Source: Hyperoodon ampullatus (Eukaryota; Chordata; Mammalia; Artiodactyla; Ziphiidae). From it: a DNA stretch of 64,000 nucleotides. The position numbers were made by a program, and so were the translations under genes. This document shows, one piece after another, positions 24,121-34,429 of this stretch. Position 1 is the stretch's first letter, and each line of letters starts with the position of its first letter. The stretch lies in assembly GCA_949752795.1 (NCBI GenBank), contig OX457068.1:56386516-56450515 (forward strand), written 5' to 3'. The notes under the pieces were generated by a model. The model worked only from the letters and a program-made list of their open reading frames with translations, had not been told where the DNA came from and did no database searches.

Positions 24121-24309
24121 TTATATAGTTATAATTGCAAATTTGCCAAGGATCTGTCCTTCCCTAGTGGACAATTGCTAATAGATATAGCAGAATAGAT
24201 TAATGACTAGTCCCATCTAATAATTTTTAAAAATCCTTATAGAGTCAGCCAAATTAAGTAGCCCTACACTATTAATATTGATCATTCCTCTTTTCATTAG
24301 AGCCCTGTC

Positions 24310-24815
24310 TTAGAATTCTAAAATGATCCCTGAATTTCCACTCACTGCTGTACACACTTTGTGTAATTCCTTCCTCTTGAGGGAGGGAAGAACCTGGGAA
24401 TATGACAAAATAGCTCTCTCCTGGCCAATTACAGAAGGAGGAGAAGTCAAAGTGATTACTCTACTGGCCTGTTGTGAACTGCCTATGCAGGCCATGTAGC
24501 AAGGAACCATGGGTGAGCTCTAGGAGCTGAGCAGACTCCTCAACCAGCAAACAGCCAGCAAGAAAACAGAGACCTCAATCATACCACTGCAAGAAAATGA
24601 ATTTTGTAATGTCCAGTGAGCTTAGAAGAGGACCACAGGGCTCAGGTAAGAACCACAGTCCCAGCTGACACCTTGATTTCCACCTGGTGAGACCATGAGG
24701 AGAGGATCCAGCGAGTGATCCACAGAAACAGTGAGATAATAGATTTGTGTTCTTCTCAGCTGCTAAGTGTGTAGTGATTGGTTATACAGGAATAAAATAC
24801 TCATACCAGGCCCTT
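24310..24815 (+). mobile_element. Ancient LTR-like repeat
   Basis: It has the layout of a familiar mammalian LTR-like repeat family: a ctgtacacactttgtgtaat start, a segment ggaggagaagtcaaagtga, ttgtgaactgcctatgcagg, gtagcaaggaaccatgg, then cagctgacaccttgatttcc and a 3' end gagataatagatttgtgttc with ttggttatacaggaataaaa. The 3' part resembles the repeats at 11.6 and 50.6 kb. Family name not certain. There is no internal retroviral coding sequence nearby. Confidence 0.6.
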
Positions 24816-24819
24816 AGAC

Positions 24820-26590
24820 TATCACTTATTTCTGAAGATTGAGTTCACATAAGCAAATGTGAACATCTGATGAGAGAAGATACTGGAAAAATATCCACCA
24901 GTACATTTGACAGAGTCAAGAAGAAAAGGATCTATGAGCAAAGCAGGCTATATGAAAGTGGGTTTCCTTTGGCCCATTATGATCTCATCTAACACTTGGG
25001 CATACAGACCAGCACTCACTTCCATGCCTATCTAGTTTTTTATGTGCACATGCTTGTGCATAAGTGTGAGTACATGTTGTATGTTTGTATTTGTTTGGTA
25101 ATGAACCATATCAGATATTTTAGGACTAGTTGTTAAGTTACTTATAATAGATATAACTGTGTAAGTCTGCCATTGGGGAAATTTTCTCCTGACCTCAGCT
25201 TCTGATCAGCTTATGTCCTGAAGCATAAGAATTGATAGGCCCTATAATTTTATCCAAGCTAATGTAACAGCATCTGCTGTCCTTGGTGCTTGCTATCTGA
25301 TTAAATTCTTAAATTAGGGATTACTTTTGGTAACCTGAATTCTATCATTGTGGTAAAATCTGACAATATCTGCTCTTATTTTTGACTCTCCCATCATGGA
25401 GTGTTTCTTCAATAACACATGGACCATCTCAGACCATCACATATTCCTCTGGCACTTTATTAGAATTTGGAATTTTGTAATCCAACTGAAAATGAGATTG
25501 CATGCTTTCTAATGTAAGAAAGGAGAGAGGGAGCCCAATTCAGCTCTAAAACTGCAATTGTTTGCCTACCTCCAGGGACACATCTCACAGATTGCCATGA
25601 AAATAAATTGGAAGGCCTACAATTCCAAATCACTGCCTACCATGTATTACATCCCAGACAAAAACAAACACTACCACAACCATCATCACCATCAGGAATA
25701 TACAAAAACATATCCAAGAACTTTCATCCCTTCATGAAGGAAAATGCATTACAATTAGATTAGACTATAAGCATTCAGAAATTGTGTTTGTTTTCTGCTG
25801 CTTTAAAAATGATTTATTTTTTTACTATTTTTTTCAAGATTATCTTCTTTATTCTTTCAGAAAAAGAGCAGTTTGGCTCTCTGTGTCATTACCAGAGGAG
25901 AGCGAAAGCCTTCAACTGCAGACGGCTGCAATTTCCACCATAACAGTCAACCCAGCAATTAGAACTGTTTGTTACAGTGACAGCAAAGAGAACCATTTTC
26001 AAGCAACAAGGCAGAAGAGTAGGAGCTGGAGGAAGCAAGAGCATGTTCATTCGAAGAGGACTAACGCCACACAGCAGCTAATCCTGGAATAGCAGGCAGT
26101 TTTGGGAACTGAGGTTACAAGGGCTGAGATATTCACATAAATTCTTGAACTTCAGCGAAAGGTCTGATCTTGCCTTCTCTGAGAATGAAATTGGATCAGA
26201 AATGTTGGCCTTTAGGGAGAGACAAAGGATTTTTATTCAGTTCAGTTTCTAAATTAACTTCTTTTAATATTAAAAATGAAAATAAAAAGATGGACATTCC
26301 CATTGTTAATTCTGTATTTGAGATAGTATTTCAGGTTCAGAAAACACCTCGCAACAGAAACTTTGCCAATGAAGCCATATTTATTTTACAGCAAAGACAT
26401 TTGAAATATAACTTCAACATCTTAAATCTGTTGCCACTTAGTCATTTCCCTTGATTTTCATGTATTTAAATTATGTTTAAATTTTCATTGATAGCTTGAG
26501 AGAAAATGCTATGTTTGATCTCTTTTTTTTTCCCCTTCCATCATTCTTCTCCTTGTTCTTCTCCTTTTTTAAAATATAGTCTTCTTACCT
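24820..26590. other. Single-copy DNA with a weak candidate exon
   Basis: No repeat recognised. The part from 25861 is described separately as an exon candidate. A CT-rich stretch lies at about 26521-26575. Confidence 0.45.
25861..26305 (+). other. Weak candidate terminal exon
   Basis: A pyrimidine-rich tract ending in TTCTTTCAG (AG at 25859-25860) resembles a 3' splice site. It is followed by about 230 bases of less AT-rich, repeat-free sequence that stays open in one frame to a stop at 26090-26092, and an AATAAA signal is at 26281-26286. The frame from the acceptor gives about 75 residues with no recognisable domain. Equally, the splice and poly(A) signals could be chance in AT-rich DNA. 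No donor site that would extend it is convincing. Confidence 0.15.
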
Positions 26591-26599
26591 TTGGGTCTG

Positions 26600-26815
26600 G
26601 TTCTCTATTCCCGCAATGACAAACTGCATAACTCTGGGACCTGCCAGTTTCTCTTGGATGTTTATTTTTCCCTGTCTCTAATAAAGAAAGAATGTAACTT
26701 GCTCACCTCAAAGAAACCATCTGAGAATTAAAGAAATAATGTGAAATGTTTGGTTTTCTCAGGACCAGGCACTTTTCCCTTCTTTGTTCAAGAGCTATTA
26801 GTATATAGGGATTCA
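26600..26815 (+). repeat. MIR SINE fossil (weak)
   Basis: aaactgcataactctgggac, ctgtctctaataaagaaaga and gagaattaaagaaataatgt follow the MIR order. The end agtatatagggattcaata resembles the MIR tail 'agtaagcgctcaataaatg'. Confidence 0.55.
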
Positions 26816-26819
26816 ATAA

Positions 26820-28055
26820 ATAGCCAACCACAAAACATTCTTAGACATTGAATAGGCATCTTGTTAGATATTTTAGTGGCAGATATTTGAATATATCAAC
26901 TTCCCTATCCCACAATGAAAAGAGCCAGGTTAACACACCTAGGAATTCCTCTCTTTTTAAAGAGGAGGTGGTTTGCCAGGACTGTTTCAGCTACTGTTTT
27001 CCAGTCTGCCTTTCAAGAAGCAGGTATTGTTAATGCAGAAAAAAATGTTGGTAGTTTTTCTCTTCTGCTTTGTTTTAGGGAGGATAAGGATTTGTTTTTT
27101 CCTTTTATTTGTTTTGCAACAGTGCAACTACTGCTTTGGCACCGAGGTAGCTTCTGCCAGAGTCAGAGGTGAGGTTACGCTTGACTGAAGAAATCTAAGA
27201 TCAATTTGTTGTCTCATACTTCAATATTAAATGCAGCTTGAAATATAATTGTTAGTCTGTACACTCTCTGTTTTAAAGGAAGTGTTCCAGCATCTCAGAA
27301 CAGGGAGTGTGGTTATCGGTGATAAACCAAGACATGTACACTAAACCAAGGCTAACCAGAAATTTCCAGGCTGAGAGAGAGAGAGAGAGAGAGAGCGAGC
27401 GTGCAAGTGCAAGGAAAACAGAGAAGGGAGAAGGAAAAGGCAAAAACAACAGAGCTTGTAGTAGTCAAAACATTGTGTGCCTTGAAAAATACGCAGTCAA
27501 ATTTGGAAATCTGCAAATAAATTTGCAAAGAAGATGTATTATTTAAACATTGTTTTCATTATTTTTCTTATGTAAAAGGTCTCTACTTGTACAGCTTCAT
27601 AACTCCTTCTTTGGAGGAAAGGTGTCACCCTGGGTAAGTGACTTTCTCCTTTTGGGAGTATTTACATGTTAAAAGGGAGCTTCTGAGAAGACACCGTGTG
27701 TGCTGGAGGAGGTGGAGGTCGGCAGGTGGTTTCCAACTAGGTGGTAAGGGCTTTTGAGATGCCCTTGGAATCAAGATCTGTAAGGCTTGATGTTCTGGAC
27801 TTGCATTCAACTGGACAAAAGAGAAAAAGGAGTGATCACCAAATCCCAGTTTTGAGGCTCCACAAATTGAGATGTACATTGAATCAGGAGGTTATGGTGT
27901 TGATTCCAGGTCTGATGCATCCTGATGTGGCCTCTCCATCATGCTGGGCTGAGTGACAAGGGCAAACGTGTGTCATGTCTGACCAGGAGAGTAAGACACA
28001 GTGTCTTGAACTTAATGGCTGATAAGAAGTGTTTCCCTCCCTGAAAGTCAGCACA
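26820..28055. other. Single-copy DNA, no gene seen
   Basis: Contains a (GA)n tract at 27373-27395. Several overlapping frames of 60-85 codons at 26848-27188 lie in different registers on the same strand, which argues against coding. Confidence 0.5.
27373..27395. repeat. (GA)n microsatellite, 23 bp
   Basis: Eleven or so GA units, followed by a degraded GAGCGAGCG end. Confidence 0.95.
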
Positions 28056-28059
28056 GGGT

Positions 28060-28235
28060 CCTGGAAAGGGCAGGGTTCTATTATCAGACAGGTGAGGGTG
28101 TGTGTCCCCACCCCATCATTTACTACTTGTGTAATTTTAGTCAATTTACCCAAACTCAAGGACCCTTCATTTTCTCATTAGTACAGGGACATCATTATAT
28201 TTACATAGAAGGATATGGGGAAAATTCAAATAAGG
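28060..28235 (+). repeat. MIR SINE fossil
   Basis: atcatttactacttgtgtaa, cccaaactcaaggaccctt and attttctcattagtacagg are the diverged 'cacttactagctgtgtgac ... cctcatctgtaaaatgg' series of MIR. Confidence 0.7.
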
Positions 28236-28269
28236 TGATGACCATGATAGTTATCCATTCATGTGTACC

Positions 28270-28455
28270 TGTTTGTCTCAAACTCAGCAAAAGCTTACAT
28301 ATAACTTTGTATTTAATCTTTGCAGTCTTGAATGATAAGCATTATTACCATTTTGAGGGTAAGGAACCTCAGAGTTTCAATGTAGCTCTCAAGGCCACAA
28401 CCATTAAGTAAGAGAAATACATTCAAAGTCAAGTTGACTCCAAAACCTTTGTTCT
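28270..28455 (-). repeat. MIR SINE fossil, reverse orientation
   Basis: tttaatctttgcagtcttga, gcattattaccattttgagg and aaggccacaaccattaagta are the reversed tail, core and 'ggtcacacagctagtaagt' block. It lies back to back with the plus-strand MIR just upstream. Confidence 0.75.
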
Positions 28456-29317
28456 CCTGTAGAGTCAATGAAATCTCAGTTTCTCTGTACGATCTGCTTT
28501 GCTGACTTGATACATCTTTGGTGACATCCTGCTCTATTTAGGTCCTGTGCCAGTCCTTGGGTCACAGCAGAAAATAGGGCCGATGAAGTGAGGCAAGAGA
28601 GACTGCTCAACAAAGTACCAATATCTATTCTGTGTTTTGTATTCTTGAATAACACTGACATCCTTTCCTCCATTTGAAATCCATTAAAAAATTTGAAGAT
28701 GACTCTCAGGTTCCCCCAAGACTTCTCTTTTCCTAACTAAACACCTACAATTCCCTGAAGCATTTGTATAAGCATTTGGCTTCTACAATTCTCAAAACCC
28801 TAGTTATTATTTAACTATTTATTTCCTCTATCCACATGAGATAAAACAGTTATACTATTAATAACAGAAAGAGATAGTATAATCCAGTCTCTTGTGAGAA
28901 TTTTTAATCAATGCTATTTTTATAAAAAAAAAAACTATTTTAGGTTTATTATTTTTTTGAATTTTATTTATTTTATTTTTTATACAGCAGGTTCTTATTA
29001 GTTATCTATTTTTATACAAATTAGTGTATACATGTCAACCTCAATCTCCCAATTCATCCCACAACCCCCCCCCACTTCCACCCCCTTGGTGTCCATACAT
29101 TTGTTCTCTACATCTGTGCCTCTATTTCTGCCTTTCAAACCGGTTCATCTGTACCATTTTTCTAGATTCCACATATATGCATTAATATACGATACTTGTT
29201 TTTCTCTTTCTGACTTACTTCACTCTGTATGACAGTCTCTAGGTCTATCCATGTCTCTACAAATGACCCAATTTCATTCCTTTTTATGGCTGAGTAATAT
29301 TCCATTGTATACATGTA

Positions 29318-29656
29318 CTACTTCTTCTTTATCCATTCGTCTGTCGATGGGCATTTAGGTTGCTTCCATGACCTGGCTATTGTAAATAGTGGTGCAATGA
29401 ACATTGGGGTGCATGTGTCTCTTTGAATTATGTGTTTTGCTGGGTATATGTCCAGTAGTGGGATTGCTGGGTCATATGGTAATTCTATTTTTAGTTTTTT
29501 AAGGAAGCTCCATACTGTTCTCCATAGTGGCTGTATCCATTTACCTTCCCACCAACAGTGCAAGAGGGTTCCCTTTTCTCCACACCCTCTCCAGCATTTG
29601 CTGTTTGTAGATTTTCTGATGATGCCCATTCTAACCAGTGTGAGGTAATATGTCAT
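29318..29656 (-). pseudogene. L1 ORF2 C-terminal remnant with zinc knuckle
   Basis: A 112-codon open stretch of ORF2. It keeps [18 protein letters not shown], i.e. the Cx3Cx7H part of the C-terminal zinc knuckle, but the last cysteine is replaced by glycine. Then come [14 protein letters not shown] and [14 protein letters not shown], close to the intact copy at 41 kb. It then meets a stop before the true ORF2 end. Not functional. Confidence 0.88.
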
Positions 29657-29923
29657 TGTAGTTTTGATTTCATTTCTCTAATAGTTAGTGATATTGAGCA
29701 GCTTTTCATGTGCCTCTTGGCCATGTGTATGTCTTCTTTGGAGAAATGTCTATTTAGATCTTCTGCCCATTTTTTGATTGGGTTTTTTGTTTTTTTTTAA
29801 TGTTGAGCTGCATGAGATTAATCCTTTGTCTGTTGATTTGTTTGCAAATATTTTCTCCCATTCTGAGGGTTGTCTTTTTGTCTTGTTTATAGTTTCTTTT
29901 GCTGTACAAAAGCTTTTGTTTCA

Positions 29924-30127
29924 TTAGGTCCCATTTTTTTTTATTTTTGTTTTTATTTCCATTACTCTTAGAGGTGGTTTAAAGAAGATCCTGCTGTGTT
30001 TTATGTCAAAGAGTGTTCTTCCTATGTTTTCCTCAAAGAGTTTTATTGTGTCCGGTCTTACATTTAGGTCTTTAATACATTTTAAGTTTATTTTTGTGTA
30101 TGGTGTTAGGAAGTGCTCTAATTTCAT
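29924..30127 (-). pseudogene. L1 ORF2 remnant (upstream segment)
   Basis: A 67-codon stretch reading [20 protein letters not shown], then [20 protein letters not shown]. It corresponds to residues ~183-245 of the open frame in the 41-kb L1. It is separated from the downstream fragment by stop codons and a deletion. Confidence 0.85.
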
Positions 30128-30474
30128 TCTTTTACGTGTAGCTGACCAGTTTTCCCAACACCACTTAGTGAAGAGACTGTCTTTTCTCCATTGTATATCT
30201 TTGCCTCCTTTGTCATAGATTAGTTGACCATAGGTGCGTGGGTTTACCTCTGGGCTTTCTATCCTGTTACATTGATCTATATTACTGTTTTGGTGCCAAT
30301 ACTATATTGTCTTTGTTACTGTAGCTTTGTAAAAACTGTTTTAGGCTTATTTTACTCTTCAATTTTTCTCTTTAAGATTCCTCCAGCAAGGATCTGCAAG
30401 CCATGCAAGGCTTCATGGATATCGACCTCCACTGTGACCACCAAGGGAAGAATGGTATTGGTCCTGGGTTTCAG

Positions 30475-30640
30475 CCATCAGTTTGCCATTGTTTAACTGT
30501 CCACTCTCACTGAATAGATTGGAATACAAAGCCCAGAGAGGCTGAGGGCTTTTCCAAGGTCACTGATTTCATGTAAGAGAATTAGAATTAATGCCTATGC
30601 TTCCTGCCCTCCTGTTGAGGGTCATCACTTCTGTGATCCT
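30475..30640 (-). repeat. MIR SINE fossil, reverse orientation (weak)
   Basis: aatacaaagcccagagaggc, gcttttccaaggtcactgat and ctatgcttcctgccctcctg have the spacing of a reversed MIR ('gaaactgaggcccagagaggt ... caaggtcac'). Confidence 0.6.
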
Positions 30641-30759
30641 CATCAGACCATTTCTACAAGTGTGATCTAACATCAAGTGACCCACTTTCCAACCCCACAG
30701 GCTGCTCACCTTCTAGTGCAATCACCATCTCATCACTGCAACCATCTCCTCCCATTATG

Positions 30760-30912
30760 ACATACACAAATATGTACTCACATGTACACACACTCACGTG
30801 CACTCATATACATGCATGGAAACACACATCTCACCCAAGTACACACCCAGATATGCACATATGCATACCCTCACATGCAGACATACACATACTCATACAC
30901 AGGGACACACAA
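30760..30912. repeat. Degenerate CA-rich low-complexity tract
   Basis: About 150 bases dominated by CACA, ACAT and CTCA words with no strict period (for example acacacactcacgtgcactc). It looks like a decayed CA microsatellite or minisatellite. Open frames rich in His/Thr here are artefacts. Confidence 0.8.
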
Positions 30913-31004
30913 TTCCTATTGGTCAGCGTAGAACAGATTTTTCCATTCTTGGACCTGAAAAACTCATATTCATCCTTAAAAATCTGATTCGGGGACATCC
31001 CTCT

Positions 31005-31230
31005 TCTATGACCATTCCCCAGAGATGAACCATGCCCCCTCTGTATTACCCAGGAGGGGGTAATACTATGCACTATCCTCCACTATTTTTGTACATTTCT
31101 TTTTCTGTTGCACTGTGTACATTGTAACTGCCTTCTGGAAAGAACCATATTTTGCTTTCTTTTGTATTCCCATAACCTACCAGAGAGCTTGTCATAATAA
31201 GTGTTTCCTGAACAGAAACAAACTGCTGAT
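31005..31230 (+). repeat. L2-type LINE fossil (weak)
   Basis: gcactatcctccactatttt, tgccttctggaaagaaccat and taccagagagcttgtcataa-then-gtgtttcctgaacag recall the last part of L2 ('ggcagggactgt ... tagtaggtgctcaata'). Confidence 0.5.
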
Positions 31231-31339
31231 ACTGTAGTTAAAAGTAGTAGAGAAGGAGGTATCCTAGGGGAGGAAGTAATAAATAATACTCTGCTGCTCA
31301 AGCATTTTCCCCTCACCTTGCATTGATTACTAACTTTGT

Positions 31340-31480
31340 ACTAGAATTACTATGATTCATTCATTCACTTAAAGAATGTTTCAACCTACTGTGTGATAGA
31401 CAATGTGCTAAATGCACTGAAGGTAACAAATATGGGTGTCAAACACCCTGTCTTCAAAGAAGGTATCATCCAGGTTTGAA
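31340..31480 (-). repeat. L2 LINE 3' end fossil, minus strand
   Basis: gattcattcattcacttaaa, cctactgtgtgatagacaat and aacaccctgtcttcaaagaa match the reversed L2 3' end in order. It is cut on its right by the ERV LTR that starts near 31486. Confidence 0.75.
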
Positions 31481-31871
31481 ACAGCTAGGTGGCATTTTGG
31501 GGGGCTCCAAGGAGCTCCGGTTCTTTATGTCTCAGCACAGAAAGAATCCAGTGAGAGACAAAGTGATAGATAAAAATGATTTATTAGAATAAGACGCTTG
31601 TGAGGCTTACAAGTGGGCAGGCAAGTGAGCGCTGTGCTGCCCGAGTACTTAGTGGGTTACATTTTCATCATCAAAGAAAAAGAGGGGAGGGGGAGAAGAC
31701 CACCTTCTTCCTCATTCTTTGAGTCTTCCATCATTAACTCCTCCTATGTGTCAGGCAAGGGAGCTTTTGACCCTATATGGCTCATCAAGGACTGTCGTGC
31801 TGCTACAGAAAAATTATTTCAGATCTCAGTACAATGAGGGTCTTTCTCTTTGAAATGTCACCTTTCCTTAA

Positions 31872-31922
<51 letters not shown>
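31872..31922. repeat. (ATT)n microsatellite, about 17 units
   Basis: An uninterrupted trinucleotide run inside the LTR. It probably expanded from a short ATT run already present in the LTR family. The poly-leucine open frame on the plus strand is a translation of this tract. Confidence 0.97.
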
Positions 31923-32044
31923 TTATGTGTGCAGAGAGCATGCCCTAGGGGTCATTAACTTGTGGACATCACTGGGCAGAATGTAGGCCTTATTTTTCTA
32001 CTATTGTTCTATTGTCCTAAGGCATGACTTGTGCTTCCATTGTA

Positions 32045-32174
32045 TGGTTTTGTTGCTAAGCAAGTTAGCTTGGTTTTGTTGTTAGGCAAGCCTGTCTGGC
32101 TTTGATGACAAGCAACTTGCTCTGCTTCATGAGTCAAGCAAGCCCACATGGTTTCAGAATTTTTCCATCATATT
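32045..32174 (-). repeat. 26-bp tandem repeat in the LTR U3 region
   Basis: Diverged units start at 32045, 32071, 32097, 32123 and 32149, each beginning TGGTTTTGTT, TGGCTTTGAT, TGCTTCATGA or TGGTTTCAGA and most carrying a CAAGC core. The spacing is exactly 26 in each step. Tandem repeats in U3 often act as enhancers in gammaretroviral LTRs; here that role is inference only. Confidence 0.8.
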
Positions 32175-32309
32175 CTTGAGTGATCATTAACTTACTGCAG
32201 TCTCCCAAAGCCCCCTAAAGTTCCCTCTCTATCTACAGTCCCCTCGTGGGAACTTTGAACTATTGGATCCTCCTACTCTATCCCTATCAGGTTGAGTTGG
32301 GGGTGTTGT

Positions 32310-33735
32310 GGTGGGGCAGAAGAGTACAGACATCCATGAACACTGCCATAATGAGAGAGTACTAAGAAAAGTTAAAAAGAAGTGCTATGGAAATTCAGAA
32401 AAAAGGCAAGAGTAATTTGAGATAGCTCTATGCCAGCCTCTGGTCTCTGTACCTGGTGCTTGCCAGTTTCCACTCCTGGTATATGGTCTTTAATTCGGTC
32501 TTACAGGACAGACGTCTCCCTAAATCCCAAGCCATAGAGAACCTTTCACTTACATAAGATTAACTTTATCTGTCCATTAACACTGGGTCCTGATATATGT
32601 AATCCCATTTCAATCCTGAGGCAGTTTTACATTACAGCTTACAGATCAGGTTCAAATAAATTCAAACACTGGCTCACTTGTAAAATATTCCAAGAAAAAC
32701 CAATGCCAAAAGAAGGACCAGAATGCCAGAGATACTGGAACATCCAAGTAGCTCAAGTACTTTATTTTTTTTAAGTTTTAGATGGATTCAAGATTGATAG
32801 CCTGGGAGAAAGAGAGGAGAATGCCATGAAGAAATGAAAATAATATTTTTGACAGGAAGGAATAGAAAATGTGGATTGAGCCAACTCCTATGAAGGCATA
32901 GAGGAAAACAAGAACAAGGAAAAGCTTTAGAGGATTCTCCCACCACTTCCCCTCTTGTCTTCAGGGCCTGCAGGGACAGTGGGGGCTGGGTTTGTTTTGT
33001 TTCATTTTGTTTTATATCCACAGAATGAGTAATTTCTCCCATCTTCATTCTCTCCACAGGACTCTCTGCCACCTTAAAGACAAGAGTGGCTGCACTTTAG
33101 ACAAAGGAAAGCAGGTTTATATGTATGTAAGACACATGGGAAAAATGCTCATTTCCTCTTCAAGTCCTTCCACCATTTCCTATCCCTTCACACAGACCCA
33201 GGCCAACCTCTATTGCCTGATCTATGGTACCATGGACCATGGACAAAAGCTTGTTATTCAAGTTCAGGAAAGGATGCCCACACAAGAAACAAAGGAGAAG
33301 GAGCACAGTATTCTAACAAGACTATGAAAGGCAAATGCCTGACAGCAAACGTGCCAGGGAGCAGGGTTTGGTAAAAGGAAAAAGAGAACTAAAGAGGGAC
33401 AGGCCACTATGACAGTATTTATTGTGGAGGATTTGGGGGCAATAAAGAACTACCAAGATAGGAGATCAATCTTCTCTGTACCCTGAAAGTCAACTCCCCT
33501 TTCCTCCACCAAACTCTTCTCCCCATAATGTCTCTATGTCTCCTCACATTTTCCAATGATTAGAATTCTTTCTTCAGAGATACTTATGCTACTGAATCCA
33601 GAATGGTGACTCTTGTCTTTTATATGCATTATTATGACTCTTTATTCTCTCGTTGGTGCCTATGTTTATGTGCATGCACACACATTTGCCCTGTGGATTG
33701 ACAATACCAGATTAAGGGAATACTTATTATTTTGG
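32310..33735. other. Single-copy DNA, no gene seen
   Basis: No recognisable repeat. A 94-codon minus-strand frame and a 111-codon plus-strand frame at 32788-33327 have no domain, and no splice-site support could be judged reliable. Confidence 0.5.
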
Positions 33736-33739
33736 GGAC

Positions 33740-33925
33740 TTCTAAGCATTTTCATGAAAAACATGTTTATGAACATCTCACAAAAATCCAACAACCTGGG
33801 CATTGTTATTATTGTCACTGTTTCACAGATAAGGAAACGGTGTCATGGAAGAAAGACAAGTTAATCAATAATAATACACCACCTAGTGAGTGAAAGAGCT
33901 TGAATTCAGTCCTTTAATAGTGTAT
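33740..33925 (-). repeat. MIR SINE fossil, reverse orientation
   Basis: gggcattgttattattgtc, tttcacagataaggaaac and a final gaaagagcttgaattcagtc are the reversed MIR tail, core and 'gagccgggattcgaaccc' block. Confidence 0.75.
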
Positions 33926-34179
33926 TTTATTAATAGCGTATTTTATTTTTTCCAACACATCAGTTTGCCTTTGCTATCATTATCTTACCTGGTTTCCATG
34001 GCCCTAGTTCAAATCTTTTTTCTCCATGATGTCTTTTTCTGAACACATAAATCTATACAATTATCTTCCTTGAAGTTTGTTATAATAAAAATAATAATAA
34101 TGGAACTTATACATTCTGATAGTGTTTTGCAGTATATAGCATGGTGCTATTATATACCATGCTTATTATATATAAGAAC

Positions 34180-34420
34180 AAATGTTATACAATCTTACCT
34201 AAAAATGCTTATTGAGTGTTTACTATGTACAAGGTATGCTTATAAAGAACTCCCCTTATTTTCCAACTAATCCAAATAAATATTTTATTTCACTAATTAT
34301 ATCATAAGCTTTGTAAGGCATAGCATCCTTTATATTTTCTCTTTGTTTCCATAGCGTCTACCACTTCCTCATCCGTGTAAAGCCTGTACACATAGTATGT
34401 GTGAAATTAAATCTAACTAC
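34180..34420. repeat. L2 LINE fossils (weak)
   Basis: cttattgagtgtttactatg and caaggtatgcttata at 34208-34245 match the reversed L2 3' end. The following part to about 34420 (gctttgtaaggcatagcatc, ctgtacacatagtatgtgtg) resembles a plus-strand L2 end. Both are short and diverged. Confidence 0.5.
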
Positions 34421-34429
34421 ACGATTCAT

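Larger units (their letters stand above)
28951..30331 (-). mobile_element. 5'-truncated L1, minus strand
   Basis: Read on the minus strand this is the last 1.4 kb of an L1: the C-terminal part of ORF2, a short 3'UTR and an A-rich tail (28951-28985 as TTTTATTTA-type sequence). It is bounded by a 20-bp target-site duplication. Compared with the copy at 41 kb the ORF2 part is broken by substitutions and small deletions, including loss of about 20 bases near 29804-29815. The 3'UTR is shorter than in the 41-kb copy and differs in sequence, so it belongs to another subfamily. Truncation at the 5' end is the usual result of incomplete reverse transcription. Confidence 0.93.
28931..30351. repeat. Target-site duplication pair flanking the 29-kb L1
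   Basis: aaaactattttaggtttatt at 28931-28950 and aaaactgttttaggcttatt at 30332-30351: 18 of 20 bases match. They abut the L1 tail on the left and its truncated 5' end on the right. Confidence 0.85.
31486..32300 (-). mobile_element. Solitary ERV LTR (gamma/ERV1-like), minus strand
   Basis: A block of about 800 bases unlike its surroundings. On the minus strand it has LTR order: a U3 with tandem repeats (32045-32150), an interrupting ATT microsatellite, then an AATAAA poly(A) signal (reverse complement of TTTATT at 31581-31586) and an R/U5-like GC-richer end with ggagctccggttcttta (31511-31527 on the plus strand). No gag, pol or env lies on either side and no second LTR is present, so it looks like a recombined solitary LTR. 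Class assignment is from memory of similar cetartiodactyl LTRs and is tentative. Exact ends were not established. Confidence 0.6.

Noticed and set aside
30757..31028. His/Thr-rich peptides
   Set aside because: They come from a degenerate CA-rich tract, in two overlapping frames.
31777..31986. A poly-leucine membrane-like peptide
   Set aside because: It is a translation of the ATT microsatellite in the LTR.
32045..32174. A CRISPR-like array
   Set aside because: The 26-bp units are contiguous and diverged with no spacers, in a mammalian LTR. It is a tandem repeat, not repeat-spacer DNA.
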